Part shown: one piece after another, positions 10,718 to 19,845 of the stretch
Position numbering within the stretch: the first letter of the stretch is position 1
Layout of the letters: each line of letters opens with the position of its first letter
Source: Aeromonas bestiarum
GTDB lineage: Bacteria; Pseudomonadota; Gammaproteobacteria; Enterobacterales; Aeromonadaceae
Assembly: GCF_000819745.1 (NCBI RefSeq)
Contig: NZ_CDDA01000030.1
Coordinates: 158,539-222,538 of the forward strand
Direction: 5' to 3'
Length of the DNA stretch: 64,000 nucleotides
The notes under the pieces: model-generated
Database searches by the model: none
The model's input: only the letters and a program-made list of their open reading frames with translations
What the model was told of the DNA's origin: nothing
Program-made: the position numbers and the translations under genes

Positions 10718-13700
10718 TTACGGCATCACTTCACGCCGATAAATAATTCTGTCATTGCCCCGGCTGGAGCCAAAAATGGCCTCGCCTTGCAGAGTAACAG
10801 GGTCAGACAACCAGAGCGGCCGTGATGGCTGTTTTGACAAATCGACCTTGTAGGGGATCCGTACCGAGATATCCGGCTTGGCAAACTGGAACAGGATCTC
10901 GCCATCTTTCGCCTGGGCAGATTCGCCCCCCGGCGCCGCACTACCCAACCCCAGCCGGATCTTGCGATTGCCTCCCAGACTCAGGTCACGGCTGGTCGCA
11001 TCAAAGGTCTGGCCCGGATTGAGGAAACTGAACCCCTGATTGGCCAGAGAGAGCTGGGTACATTGGTCCAGCTTGTTCAACTGCCAGTTGCCCGCCTCGT
11101 AATATTGCATCTGCAAGGGAACGGCCAGCGGCGCAGAGGCAAGACCCGCCCCCGTGCCCGCCAGCAATCGACCGAAATAGACCTGCATGGCCACACTGTC
11201 GATCAGCCGGGCATTGCAACCAGCGCCGCTGCAATTGCCGGCCACGGCATCGTTGAAGTCGGGGCTGGCAATCAGGGTACGTTCGCCATCGTTGTCTTTC
11301 ATATAGAGGCCAAACAGCAAAGACTTGTAAGGGCCATCCTGTTGAGTGTCGGAGAGGCGCACAAACTCGCTGCTACCGGTAGTCAAGGCCGCCCGGCCAT
11401 TGAGCCAGGGCAGAGCAGACAGGCTGCGCAACCGGGCCGACAGGGATTTGCCATCCTTGTTGTTGGCAACCGAGAGATAGGCACTCCCCTTGGCAAACAG
11501 CCCCGTATAGTTCTGGGTCTGCCCGCCAGACAGGTTGCGGGCCCGCACATCCAGCGTGACCCCAAAGGGCTGCCCCATATAGGAGAAGGCATTGCAGGCC
11601 GGCACTATGTCGCCGCTGACCAGATTGAAATCGGCGGGGATAAAACGGCCCACCGGCTGGCTCTGGGCGGATGGGATTGTGTAAGTGAAGTAACCGTTGG
11701 CTGGCGGGGTCGCCGTCATTCGGAACACCCCCACCTCGCTCACCGTCTGGTTGACGCTGTTGAGACTGTTGGCGGCGGCCCCATGGTTATAGCTGGTGGT
11801 GCCAAGCGCGGCATTGGTGCCCGGGCTGGGTGCCACCAGGGTGCTGCCCAGACCTATGCCGCTCAGTACAAAGTTGGGCGTGGTCTGATTTCCGGCGCAG
11901 ATATCCCCATCATTGGCGGATTCCCAGGCCATCGCCTTGATGTCTAGCTGGAATGTTTCTCCCGCTGTCTTGAACACAGGGCAGCTGCTATCCCCTGCCG
12001 CACACACACCTTGCGGGGGTGTAATGCACAAGCCGACAGGACGCGCCACAAACTGGTCGGCGCCGAGCATCACCAGACCCGCCTCACTGCCCGTGCCGTC
12101 GTAACGGGCATCCAGTTGCACCTGACCGGCGTCCGGGTAGCTGACCGTCATGGTCGACTGCCCCTGGGCATCAAACATGAGGGACACTGGCGTCGCAGTG
12201 CCCAGACTGGTACCGATCACACTGCTGTTGACACTCATCTTGCTGTTGTAGTTATTGCTATTCGGCAAGAGATAGCTGCTCCAGAACTTGATGCTCTTGC
12301 TCTGGCTGGCGAAACCCGGCACGCACTGCTGAGTCAGGTCGCTCTTCTTGACCGCCTTGATGGTCACCGTCTGCGGCTGGTTGGAATAGGTATCCGGCAC
12401 GTCGAAGAAAAAGCCGCTATCGGCAAAATTCAGGGTACAGGCTGCCGCACTGGGCGTCCCGGCGCCAGCCTTGCACAAGGTGGTGCTGAATGGCTTGGTG
12501 GCAGGGGTCGAGCCGGACACCCCTATGGTAACCGCAGTGGCGGTGTTGTTGCGCAACTGAACGGTCGTGGAGCCGCCACTGAAGGTCACAGTATTGCCGC
12601 CGATCCAGCCATTGCTGATGGAAACTGGATCCAGACTCAGGGTCGCTGTCACAGGGTCGGTGATCAAGATGGTGCAAGCCACATCTGCACACGCCTTGAT
12701 AGTCACAGTCTCCGGATTGCAGGTCAGCGCCTGACCCGAGTGATCGAGCTGGAAGTGGTCGATCTGCACCCCGACCGGGTTGGAGCGCAGAGCGCAGATC
12801 CGCACGTTGTCGATCTCGTGGTAGTTGGTTACCGAACCGGTGGAGCCGGTCAGGGAGAGCAGGAAATTGGCTGGCACTGCCGCCTGGCCGGCCTGACTCG
12901 CCATGTTGATGGGACTGATCAGGGTGCTATAACCCGAGCCGGTATCCCGCTCTACTTTCGCCAGCGAGCTGCCAGTCGTCCGGGAGTCGACTGTGATGCG
13001 GTAGCGGTGGGGGCGATTGCCGTTGATGCCGCTGTCGACGGACGGACTCAGGTTGCTGACGGTACCGGCCAGATAGTTGTAGCCGGAGGTGCCCGAACCC
13101 GAGCCACGGATGGAAACCGCCTGAGGACGGGACCCCCAGTTGTAGCTGCCCCCTTCGTTGGCATAGTTGCCGTACTCGTCGAGCCCCACCCCGAGCCAGC
13201 CGCCCGCGAAGCCGCTGATCCCTGTCTTGAAGCCATACCCCAGCGGACCGCCAAAGGCACCAGGCTGGGGGGTCAGAGTCGCATCCGAGAGTACCACCGC
13301 CATCCCATCCGCCCCGCTCGTGCCAAAGGTCTTGTAGGCGTATTGATCGAATTCGACCGTCACCAGGTTGCCGGCTCCCGGGAAGAGGCGCTGGAAGGTG
13401 GCCGAGGTGGCCTGGTCGGTGACGTTCTGGGTGAGGCGCAGACGACCATTTTGCACCGATGGCAAGGTGCTGTTGTTGCGCTGGGCCACCACCCAGCCGT
13501 CCGGGTTGATCTGGGCGCTGTCAAAACCGTCCTCGAAACAGGTCAGTGGAGGAGGAACGGCATAGTCGTTGATGCTGGATTGGGTATCCATGCTCAGATA
13601 ACGGGCCGTCACCCGCCCATAAACGGTGGCATTGTTGTTCATGGTCAAACGACCATCGGTGTAGAGGTAGCCATAAAATCGGGAGTTGTTGTCTATGGTC

Positions 13701-14365
13701 ATGTCGCCATAGTTGACCCAGACAAGCCTGCCCTGATTGGTCGCATTGATGTTGACCGTGTTGAGCAGCTTCACGTCCTGATTGACAAAAATACGGGTCG
13801 TGCCGCTGCCGGACAGGCGGATGGTGGCATTGTCGAGGATCAATGAATCGATAAAGTAATCCCCATCCCCCAGCACCAGAGTACCGTTGTTGCGAACGCT
13901 CAGCGATTTGATCTGGTAGGTGCTGCGGCTCGGGAAGGTCACTGTGCAGTTCTCGACCGTGGCAGCCCCGTAGTCCGAAAAGAGAGCGGTCTGCTGGCCC
14001 TGCTGACAAAGAAGCGGCATCACAGACGTGATGGAGGGAAATGCGTTGTTTCCTGTCAAAGGGAGGCCACGAATATCGCTGCCGGTGATGGCACATACTT
14101 TGTAGCCACCGACATCATTATCACAGCGGGGGGTATTGTTCTGATCGGGCCGAATGGAGCAGAAGTTGAGCGGCAGCCCGCCGGTGCCATTGATCTTGGG
14201 ATTGTTGTATTGCGTCAGCTGATAACCGCTGATCTGGTGGCAGGTGTTGTTGTTGTTGCCATGATGGCCCTGCACCACGGCAGGGAAGAAGGTGCTGGTG
14301 TCGATGGGGTCAAATGCCCAGACCGGGCTAGTGAAGAGGGCCAGCGCCCATAGCCATTTCATCAT
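10718..14365 (-). CDS. mshQ: MshQ, large secreted MSHA-locus protein with lectin-like and DUF6701 regions
   Basis: A roughly 1215-residue protein with a Sec signal peptide (MKWLWALALFTSPVWA). Residues about 30-270 look like a beta-rich domain (repeated short strands such as DYFIDSLILDNATIRL). Next comes a concanavalin-like lectin fold starting near CFEDGFDSAQINPDGWVVAQ and including FDQYAYKTFGTSGADGMAVV and YGFKTGISGFAGGWLGVGLD. The C-terminal half matches the DUF6701 type found in MshQ. It is the last gene of the operon and probably the pilus-associated adhesin or surface component. Two consecutive ATGs exist (14365 and 14362); the GGAGG upstream is better spaced for 14362. It overlaps the mshP stop. 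Confidence 0.9.
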   Translation of the reverse strand: MMKWLWALALFTSPVWAFDPIDTSTFFPAVVQGHHGNNNNTCHQISGYQLTQYNNPKINGTGGLPLNFCSIRPDQNNTPRCDNDVGGYKVCAITGSDIRGLPLTGNNAFPSITSVMPLLCQQGQQTALFSDYGAATVENCTVTFPSRSTYQIKSLSVRNNGTLVLGDGDYFIDSLILDNATIRLSGSGTTRIFVNQDVKLLNTVNINATNQGRLVWVNYGDMTIDNNSRFYGYLYTDGRLTMNNNATVYGRVTARYLSMDTQSSINDYAVPPPLTCFEDGFDSAQINPDGWVVAQRNNSTLPSVQNGRLRLTQNVTDQATSATFQRLFPGAGNLVTVEFDQYAYKTFGTSGADGMAVVLSDATLTPQPGAFGGPLGYGFKTGISGFAGGWLGVGLDEYGNYANEGGSYNWGSRPQAVSIRGSGSGTSGYNYLAGTVSNLSPSVDSGINGNRPHRYRITVDSRTTGSSLAKVERDTGSGYSTLISPINMASQAGQAAVPANFLLSLTGSTGSVTNYHEIDNVRICALRSNPVGVQIDHFQLDHSGQALTCNPETVTIKACADVACTILITDPVTATLSLDPVSISNGWIGGNTVTFSGGSTTVQLRNNTATAVTIGVSGSTPATKPFSTTLCKAGAGTPSAAACTLNFADSGFFFDVPDTYSNQPQTVTIKAVKKSDLTQQCVPGFASQSKSIKFWSSYLLPNSNNYNSKMSVNSSVIGTSLGTATPVSLMFDAQGQSTMTVSYPDAGQVQLDARYDGTGSEAGLVMLGADQFVARPVGLCITPPQGVCAAGDSSCPVFKTAGETFQLDIKAMAWESANDGDICAGNQTTPNFVLSGIGLGSTLVAPSPGTNAALGTTSYNHGAAANSLNSVNQTVSEVGVFRMTATPPANGYFTYTIPSAQSQPVGRFIPADFNLVSGDIVPACNAFSYMGQPFGVTLDVRARNLSGGQTQNYTGLFAKGSAYLSVANNKDGKSLSARLRSLSALPWLNGRAALTTGSSEFVRLSDTQQDGPYKSLLFGLYMKDNDGERTLIASPDFNDAVAGNCSGAGCNARLIDSVAMQVYFGRLLAGTGAGLASAPLAVPLQMQYYEAGNWQLNKLDQCTQLSLANQGFSFLNPGQTFDATSRDLSLGGNRKIRLGLGSAAPGGESAQAKDGEILFQFAKPDISVRIPYKVDLSKQPSRPLWLSDPVTLQGEAIFGSSRGNDRIIYRREVMP

Positions 14366-14832
14366 GAACCTCCATCATAGGCTTCAACGGCCAGAGTGCG
14401 GCTCACGGCAAAATCCGGGTTGGCACTATTGATATCCTCTACCCCACAAGCCCCTGTGCTGACCAGACGGTAACCGTTCGTGACGTTGCCATTGTAGGTA
14501 ACAGGCACCCTGGCGCAGCTCACCTCGGCCCTGCAGCCGGCAAGGCCCGCATTGCCGGGGAAAGAGGTCACAAAGCTGGCGTCACAGAGCGCCGGCGGCA
14601 GAGGTTGCGCCAGGGTGCGATTCGGGAACAGCCGATAAAGAGTGACCTCAAGCCCGCTCTGGGCTGCCAGCAGGGCACGCACACTGCGCACCTCCACCGT
14701 GTTTTTCTCGCTGCTGTCGGTCAGGAAGCGGCCCATGGCGGCCGCCAGCAGTGCCATCACCACTATGACAAACAGGGCTATCATCAGGGCGCTGCCCCCC
14801 GCCCGTCTCGGTTGCCTGACATCAGGGCACAT
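14362..14832 (-). CDS. mshP: MshP, PilX-like minor pilus assembly protein
   Basis: A 156-residue bitopic protein with a short basic N terminus and one long hydrophobic helix (ALMIALFVIVVMALLAAAMG, residues 15-34), followed by a small Cys-containing periplasmic domain (ALCDASF, AGCRAEVSC, STGACGVED). It resembles PilX/GspK-like minor pilin partners but lacks the full G-F-x-x-x-E cleavage motif. It overlaps mshO by 11 bases and mshQ by four or one, so it is surely co-translated within the minor-pilin block mshC-D-O-P-Q. Confidence 0.88.
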   Translation of the reverse strand: MCPDVRQPRRAGGSALMIALFVIVVMALLAAAMGRFLTDSSEKNTVEVRSVRALLAAQSGLEVTLYRLFPNRTLAQPLPPALCDASFVTSFPGNAGLAGCRAEVSCARVPVTYNGNVTNGYRLVSTGACGVEDINSANPDFAVSRTLAVEAYDGGS

Positions 14833-15733
14833 TGAGCACCCCTATCTTGTGGTTGAAGGTGACAGATTCACCTTTGCGCTCAAACACCAGCCGCATGCCA
14901 AACTCCCCTTGTGCGTTGAAGGCCAAGGTTTCCCGATAGAAAGCGCCAGTACGAAGGGACTCCGCCATCAGTACTCCCGTGGCAGGTAACGCAGTAGCGA
15001 TGGCAGCGCTGGCACGGGTGAGCCGGTTCCCTGCCATGCAGTAGCGCACCTGCTGGCTGGCAAAGTAGACCCGACTGCCCGGCGAGAGGCCTGCCAGGGT
15101 CTCGCTACTGCTGTAGCGAATGGTCTGGGCCCCGGATACCGGAGCCAGCACCTCGGTCACTCGGGCGACACAACGGCCATACTCACAACCAGCGATCAGT
15201 GAATCCACGCCTGAATCCGGCACCGGGAAGACGGCCATCAGATCCCCTGCCTTGACGGCATTGGCATCCTGACTCAGTGGATTGGCCGCAGAGGCGGGGG
15301 TTGCCATCACCAGCTCCAGGGTAGCGCCGCTGCCCGACATGGCTCGATTGAGGGCAAGATAGCGGCTGGAAGCACTGATGGGCCAGAAACGCAGGCAGGC
15401 CCCCTCGTCAAGCCAGTTGCCATTCTGGTCTTCAATCCGCTCTGAACCCGGCACAGCATCACGCAGCTCGCGATTGAGCCGCTCCATGGCGAAGCGGGCA
15501 TCACTCATCAACTGCTCGCGGCTGCTGGCATCGCCATAAATCTGGGTGCCAATGCCGATGAACTGGCTGGTAAAGGTCGCCATTATGCCCAGCAGCAGGA
15601 TCACCATCACCAGTTCGACCAGAGTAAAACCGCGGGCACGCCCAAGTCTGGCGCAGGTTCGATTAGTCTGCTGGCGTAATCGGACATCGGAAGCAGGATT
15701 GGACACTCGGAAACGATCGCAAAGCCGATCCAT
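14822..15733 (-). CDS. mshO: MshO, minor prepilin
   Basis: A 303-residue prepilin-like protein. The prepilin peptidase site is ARG|FTLVELVMVILLLGIMAT, with Gly at -1, Phe at +1 and Glu at +5. The leader from the first ATG would be about 34 residues, long for this family, so a shorter start (for example a GTG around residue 18) is possible; the ATG at 15731-15733 is kept because it overlaps the mshD stop as TGATG. The periplasmic part has several cysteines. It is probably a pilus tip or initiation-complex pseudopilin. Confidence 0.9.
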   Translation of the reverse strand: MDRLCDRFRVSNPASDVRLRQQTNRTCARLGRARGFTLVELVMVILLLGIMATFTSQFIGIGTQIYGDASSREQLMSDARFAMERLNRELRDAVPGSERIEDQNGNWLDEGACLRFWPISASSRYLALNRAMSGSGATLELVMATPASAANPLSQDANAVKAGDLMAVFPVPDSGVDSLIAGCEYGRCVARVTEVLAPVSGAQTIRYSSSETLAGLSPGSRVYFASQQVRYCMAGNRLTRASAAIATALPATGVLMAESLRTGAFYRETLAFNAQGEFGMRLVFERKGESVTFNHKIGVLNVP

Positions 15734-16293
15734 CAGTAGTTCCCCCGATAGAAGGAGAAGTCGAGCCGACTCTCGTCAGGCAGCTTCACTTGCAGATCAA
15801 TGCGTTTGCCCACAGAGCAGGGGGCGGCGCAGCTTTTGAAAGTGCCATCGCTGAAATCGACCGCATTTACCGCGATTTTGACCCGATAGTTGCGATACTC
15901 CTCGCTGCTGATCCCCGCTGCCGTCTGGGTAAACAGATTGGCATCCACCCAGTTACCCGAGGTATCGAAGTCATCCACATCGTTGAAAGCATAAGGGGCT
16001 GGCTCGCCATCCGGGCCATAACGGGTCGAACAGGGGAGGATGACGACGCCGACGACCGCCTCGCCACAGCGGTAACGGCCACCGTTGTGATCCGAGTTCT
16101 CATCGAACGACTTTTGCAACATCTCCCCGGCCAGGCGCTGGGCCAGCTGGGCGGCACGTACCTGCTGCACCGGGCCCACCGCCTGGGGCGCCTGATTGAT
16201 CAAGAGCCCGAGAATGCCGGTCAGCGCCACCGCCAGCAGCACTATGCCGACGATCAGCTCTATCAGGGTAAAGCCGCGCTCAGGGGCTCTCAT
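15733..16293 (-). CDS. mshD: MshD, minor prepilin
   Basis: A 186-residue minor prepilin. From the ATG at 16291-16293 it reads MRAPERGFTLIELIVGIVLL, so cleavage would follow Gly7 with Glu at +5. This start is preferred over the upstream in-frame ATG (16341) because GAGGGG lies seven bases before it and the leader has normal length. It overlaps the mshC end by 14 bases. The globular part contains the cysteines of YRCGEAVV, ILPCSTRYG and KSCAAPCSVG. Confidence 0.91.
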   Translation of the reverse strand: MRAPERGFTLIELIVGIVLLAVALTGILGLLINQAPQAVGPVQQVRAAQLAQRLAGEMLQKSFDENSDHNGGRYRCGEAVVGVVILPCSTRYGPDGEPAPYAFNDVDDFDTSGNWVDANLFTQTAAGISSEEYRNYRVKIAVNAVDFSDGTFKSCAAPCSVGKRIDLQVKLPDESRLDFSFYRGNY

Positions 16294-16780
16294 GGATATA
16301 CCCCTCGGATTCGATCTTGATGCGGCTGGTCTCACGGCCATCGCTCACCTGCAGAGTGCAGCCCCCCGCACAGGCGCCAAGCGGCCGTCCCATCTGATCA
16401 AAGCGGAGCACAAAACGATCATTACCGGTACCGACCAGAGAGATCTGCAGGCCGGATGAGGCGCTCACCACTCGACCACGGGTCAGTTGGTTGTCAGTCC
16501 AGCCAGTCAAGGGATCGCTGCCCGGACAAGGCGTCTGGGCCGTGACGCCATAGGTGCGATGGGCAAAACGTGGGGAGGCGACGATCAACTGAGTACAGCG
16601 GCTGGCAGGTTCGTGCATATTGACGGTCTGCACCAGCCGCAGCCGGGTCAGCAGCTCATCGCGGAGGGTTTGAGTTTCAAAGCCGCCTTTGCCCAGCAAT
16701 TTGGGCACGGCAAAGGCGGCCAGAATCCCGAGCAACAGGATCACCAGTACCAGTTCAATCAGGGTGAAACCTCTGCGCAT
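16280..16780 (-). CDS. mshC: MshC, minor prepilin (GspH/FimT-like)
   Basis: A 166-residue minor prepilin with a very short leader, MRRG|FTLIELVLVILLLGILA, cleaved after Gly4. The C-terminal domain includes Cys pairs (ASRCTQ, TPCPGSD, GACAGGCT). It lies downstream of mshA beyond a terminator, so it should be expressed at a lower level than the major pilin. Confidence 0.92.
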   Translation of the reverse strand: MRRGFTLIELVLVILLLGILAAFAVPKLLGKGGFETQTLRDELLTRLRLVQTVNMHEPASRCTQLIVASPRFAHRTYGVTAQTPCPGSDPLTGWTDNQLTRGRVVSASSGLQISLVGTGNDRFVLRFDQMGRPLGACAGGCTLQVSDGRETSRIKIESEGYIHESP

Positions 16781-16795
16781 TGAAATCTCTTATGA

Positions 16796-16824
16796 CAAAG
16801 AAAGGCGAGGCACTTGGCCTCGCC
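16796..16824 (-). terminator. Attenuating terminator after mshA
   Basis: The minus strand reads GGCGAGGC - CAAGT - GCCTCGCC followed by TTTCTTTG. The perfect 8-bp stem with a T-rich tail lies right after the mshA stop, and probably sets the large excess of major pilin over the downstream minor pilins. Confidence 0.85.
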
Positions 16825-16833
16825 TGATACCTA

Positions 16834-17268
16834 TCACTCACAACCGTTCAAAGTTGTTGCTGCAGCGGAAGTTTCGGATGCTGCAGTGTAGTTCACAGTG
16901 CATTTGGAACTACTGGTCGAGAAGACATAGGAGTTACCAGACACTTTACCACTCCAAGAGCCATCGATGGTGACTGCATTCTTGATCCCATCATCGGTTG
17001 CTTCCGGATAACCATAGACAGTTTTAATCTTTGTACCGTCAGAACCAGTAACCACTGCGCTGCTAGCACGCTCTTTACCTTCCAGTGCTGACTTGCTGTA
17101 AACCAGCTGAGCTGAGCTGCTGACTGCGGCCTGTACGCCCTGAGCGGCGGACTTCTTGGCATCGTCCTGCAGATTCAGGAACTTGGGCGCAGCTGTCACT
17201 GCCAGAATGCCCAGAATGATGATCACTATGACCAGCTCGATCAGGGTAAAACCCGCCTGTTTTTTCAT
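16834..17268 (-). CDS. mshA: MshA, major MSHA pilin
   Basis: A 144-residue type IV prepilin that forms the pilus shaft after cleavage by PilD. It begins MKKQAG|FTLIELVIVIIILGILAV with Gly -1, Phe +1, Glu +5, and the usual Lys/Asp-rich turn APKFLNLQDDAKKSA. The C-terminal pair of cysteines (SKCTVNY and NGCE) would close the D-loop disulfide. The ATG at 17266-17268 is chosen because GAGGAAAG lies just upstream; an upstream in-frame start would add MTEESK. It is 14 bases downstream of mshB and followed by a terminator. Confidence 0.96.
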   Translation of the reverse strand: MKKQAGFTLIELVIVIIILGILAVTAAPKFLNLQDDAKKSAAQGVQAAVSSSAQLVYSKSALEGKERASSAVVTGSDGTKIKTVYGYPEATDDGIKNAVTIDGSWSGKVSGNSYVFSTSSSKCTVNYTAASETSAAATTLNGCE

Positions 17269-17282
17269 TTTACTTTCCTCTG

Positions 17283-17954
17283 TCAATTGATATTGGTGGT
17301 CACCTGACCGGAAGCCGGACGGTAACTGAAACTCATGAATGCATCAGTACTGCCTTGCGGATCCTGATACTTGCCATCACTACCCTTACTCAAACTATTG
17401 ACCAGATAGTAGCGGCAGACTGAGTCCAGGCCGTTATTGGTCACACTGACATAGTATTTCAGGTCATTGCCGCTACCGCGCACCTCGTTAAAGCTGGCAG
17501 TAGCCTTGGGCGGGTTCTGCAACAGACCCTCCCAAATCTTGAGACAGCGCGGGGCCGTCAGGTTGGCCGGGTCCACATCGATACCGCCACCCGCCGAGGT
17601 ATCCATTGGATAACCGGGGGAGAGCTCGCCATTGCTGACCTGGGTCTCGGTCGGCGTGGTCAGATAGAAGCGGGAACCGTCATACAGCACAGTATTGAGG
17701 CTGTCCTGCTTGGCACGTCCCTCCGCCTCCCACTGGGCCCGCACCAGGGAAACGCCGGTGGCAAAGCCGCCGGAGACCCCTTCCACGCTGGCCTTCTTGG
17801 CCTCGTCGGTCACATCGAGGAAGCGAGGCAAGGCGGTCACCGCCAGGATCCCCAGGATAACGATGACGATCACCAGTTCGATCAACGAGAAACCCGCCGC
17901 CCGAGACGTCATCACCAACCCGGGATGTGTTGGTGCCATTCGATTTGTTGCCAT
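17283..17954 (-). CDS. mshB: MshB, pilin-like protein
   Basis: A 223-residue prepilin with a 21-residue leader ending SRAAG|FSLIELVIVIVILGILAV. The mature N-domain ALPRFLDVTDEAKKASVEGV is closely related to MshA. GGAGG four bases before the ATG supports the start at 17954. Two cysteines (PRCLKIW, DSVCRYYL) probably form a disulfide. A 77-base gap separates it from mshF, which could hold a secondary promoter for mshBA; it contains an AT-rich TTTTTTTATAT stretch. Confidence 0.93.
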   Translation of the reverse strand: MATNRMAPTHPGLVMTSRAAGFSLIELVIVIVILGILAVTALPRFLDVTDEAKKASVEGVSGGFATGVSLVRAQWEAEGRAKQDSLNTVLYDGSRFYLTTPTETQVSNGELSPGYPMDTSAGGGIDVDPANLTAPRCLKIWEGLLQNPPKATASFNEVRGSGNDLKYYVSVTNNGLDSVCRYYLVNSLSKGSDGKYQDPQGSTDAFMSFSYRPASGQVTTNIN

Positions 17955-18031
17955 GGTCCCTCCGTAATAACCCGCATTATTTCATGCAGATATAAAAAAA
18001 TCATTTAACTGAGCCACACAATCGGCCTCAT

Positions 18032-18493
18032 TCAAGGCTTTTGTTGCACTCTGCCATCAGAAAATTGATAAATCAGCCAATTATCTTCCCAACCGAACTC
18101 GCATCCCCCGCCATCGCGGCTCGCCAGCGCTTGCAGCGGCGGCAGATCCTGGCTCTGTGCACCTATGATCGACAACCAGAGCTGGCGGCAATTTTCCGAG
18201 GGCGCCAGCGGGGATCCGGCCCCGATCGGCCAACCCCTGTCATCGAACTGCCAGGCCAGACCATCGGCGAACAGACTCGTGGGACGGCGCTGATCCAGCC
18301 AGAGCCCGTGCAACCTTTGTGCCCGCTCGGCAAACTGTTCCCCCAGCAGGGCCAGGCTGAGGGCCAGCGCCTCCGCTCTGTGGGTGCGATAGCTCTGGGC
18401 CAGGGTCGCCACTATGATCAGCAGCAAGATCAGCACGGCCATCCGTCTATATCCCCCCAGCCAGCGATCATCCTGTTGTGACTGTCTGCTCAC
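18032..18493 (-). CDS. mshF: MshF, MSHA biogenesis protein
   Basis: A 153-residue bitopic protein with one N-terminal membrane helix (MAVLILLLIIVATLAQSY, residues 18-35) and a periplasmic domain containing Cys residues in ENCRQLWL and GGGCEFGWEDNW. Its position between mshG and mshB identifies it as MshF; the family has no known activity. It is poorly conserved, so the name rests on order as much as sequence. Confidence 0.85.
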   Translation of the reverse strand: MSRQSQQDDRWLGGYRRMAVLILLLIIVATLAQSYRTHRAEALALSLALLGEQFAERAQRLHGLWLDQRRPTSLFADGLAWQFDDRGWPIGAGSPLAPSENCRQLWLSIIGAQSQDLPPLQALASRDGGGCEFGWEDNWLIYQFSDGRVQQKP

Positions 18494-18556
18494 CCGTTTC
18501 GCTCCACATCTTGCCGCTTATCCACTCCCCGCATCACTGACGGTAAAGCTGCCTGT

Positions 18557-19777
18557 TTACTTGCCACGCACGGCCCGCATCATGTCCCACATGGGCGTGA
18601 AGATACCGAGCGCCAGCACCAGCACCATGACGGCGACTATGCCGATCAGGATGGGCTCGATACGGGCGGTCAGGCTCTTGAGGTCATAGTCCACCTCCCG
18701 CTCGTAATACTCGGCGGCCTCGTGCAGCAGATCGTCGACCTGCCCCGTCTCTTCCCCCACCGCGATCATCTGCATCACCAGGGGGGTAAACAGGCCGCTG
18801 CTGCCGGCGGTGCGCAGCAGACTCTCACCCCGTTCGATACCGGCCCGCATGTCGCGGATCTGGCCCGCCATCCAGGCGTTGTCCACCGCATCGGCGACCA
18901 GGGTCAGCGCCGTATTGAGCGGCACCCCGGCCTTGAGCATCATGGAGAAACTGCGGGCGAAGCGGGCCAGCAGGGAGCGCTCTATGATGGTGCCGACGAT
19001 GGGCAGCCTGAGTTGCCATCTGTGCCAGGTCAGCTTGCCCTTGACCGTGCTCACCCAGCGGCGCCAGCCAAACACCATGGCCAGCAGCATGCCGAGCAGC
19101 AGCCACCAGTAGTGGACGAAGAAGTGGGAGGTGGCGAGCAGGATCCGGGTCGCCAACGGCAACTCGACGCCGAACTTGGCAAACATGCCGGCGAAGACCG
19201 GGATCACCATGATATTGAGGATCACCATGGCGATGCCGATGGCCACCAGCACGAAGCTGGGGTAGCGCATGGCGGTCTTGATCCGCTTGCGGGTCTCCAG
19301 CTCCAGATCGAAATAGTTGGCGAGCTGCAAGAAGGCCTCTTCCAGCTGACCCGTGTTCTCGCCCACGTGAATAATGGCGACGAACAGGCTGCCGAATACC
19401 TTGGGGTGGGCCTGCATCGAGCTCGACAGCGGCCGGCCGTTGCCAAGATCTTCCCCCAGCGCGTGCAGCGCTCGCTTGAGCGGCTTGCTGTGGGCGCTCT
19501 CCTCCAACCCGGCGATGGCACGCAGTATGGGGATCCCCGCCCGGGTCAGGGCGTACATCTGGCGGCTGAACACCACCAGTTCATCCAGCTTGACGCCCCC
19601 TTCCAGCAGCAGCGACCAGTCAATGGCAGCGGATTTCGCCTTGCCCGGCTTGAGTTCGGTTGGCATCACGCCGCGGCGCATCAGCTGCTCGGCCGCCGCC
19701 ATCTCGTTGGCGGCGTCCACCACGCCGTTGACGGCATTGCCCTGGCTGTCGCGCCCCTTGTAGGCAAAGGTACTCAT
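18557..19777 (-). CDS. mshG: MshG, inner-membrane platform protein (GspF/PilC family)
   Basis: A 406-residue GspF/PilC-type protein with the usual two repeats. The cytoplasmic parts carry FSRQMYALTRAGIPILRAIA and FARSFSMMLKAGVPLNTALT, and the membrane segments are near residues 165-190, 215-240 and 375-400. It anchors the MshE ATPase and drives pilin extraction from the membrane. The N-terminal MSTFAYKGRDSQGNAVNGVV is typical of the family. Confidence 0.96.
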   Translation of the reverse strand: MSTFAYKGRDSQGNAVNGVVDAANEMAAAEQLMRRGVMPTELKPGKAKSAAIDWSLLLEGGVKLDELVVFSRQMYALTRAGIPILRAIAGLEESAHSKPLKRALHALGEDLGNGRPLSSSMQAHPKVFGSLFVAIIHVGENTGQLEEAFLQLANYFDLELETRKRIKTAMRYPSFVLVAIGIAMVILNIMVIPVFAGMFAKFGVELPLATRILLATSHFFVHYWWLLLGMLLAMVFGWRRWVSTVKGKLTWHRWQLRLPIVGTIIERSLLARFARSFSMMLKAGVPLNTALTLVADAVDNAWMAGQIRDMRAGIERGESLLRTAGSSGLFTPLVMQMIAVGEETGQVDDLLHEAAEYYEREVDYDLKSLTARIEPILIGIVAVMVLVLALGIFTPMWDMMRAVRGK

Positions 19778-19845
19778 GAGGAATGTCCCTGACCGACAGC
19801 GTCATGGCAACCAGCACGGGTGTTGGCGTTGAAGTGAGTCATGGC

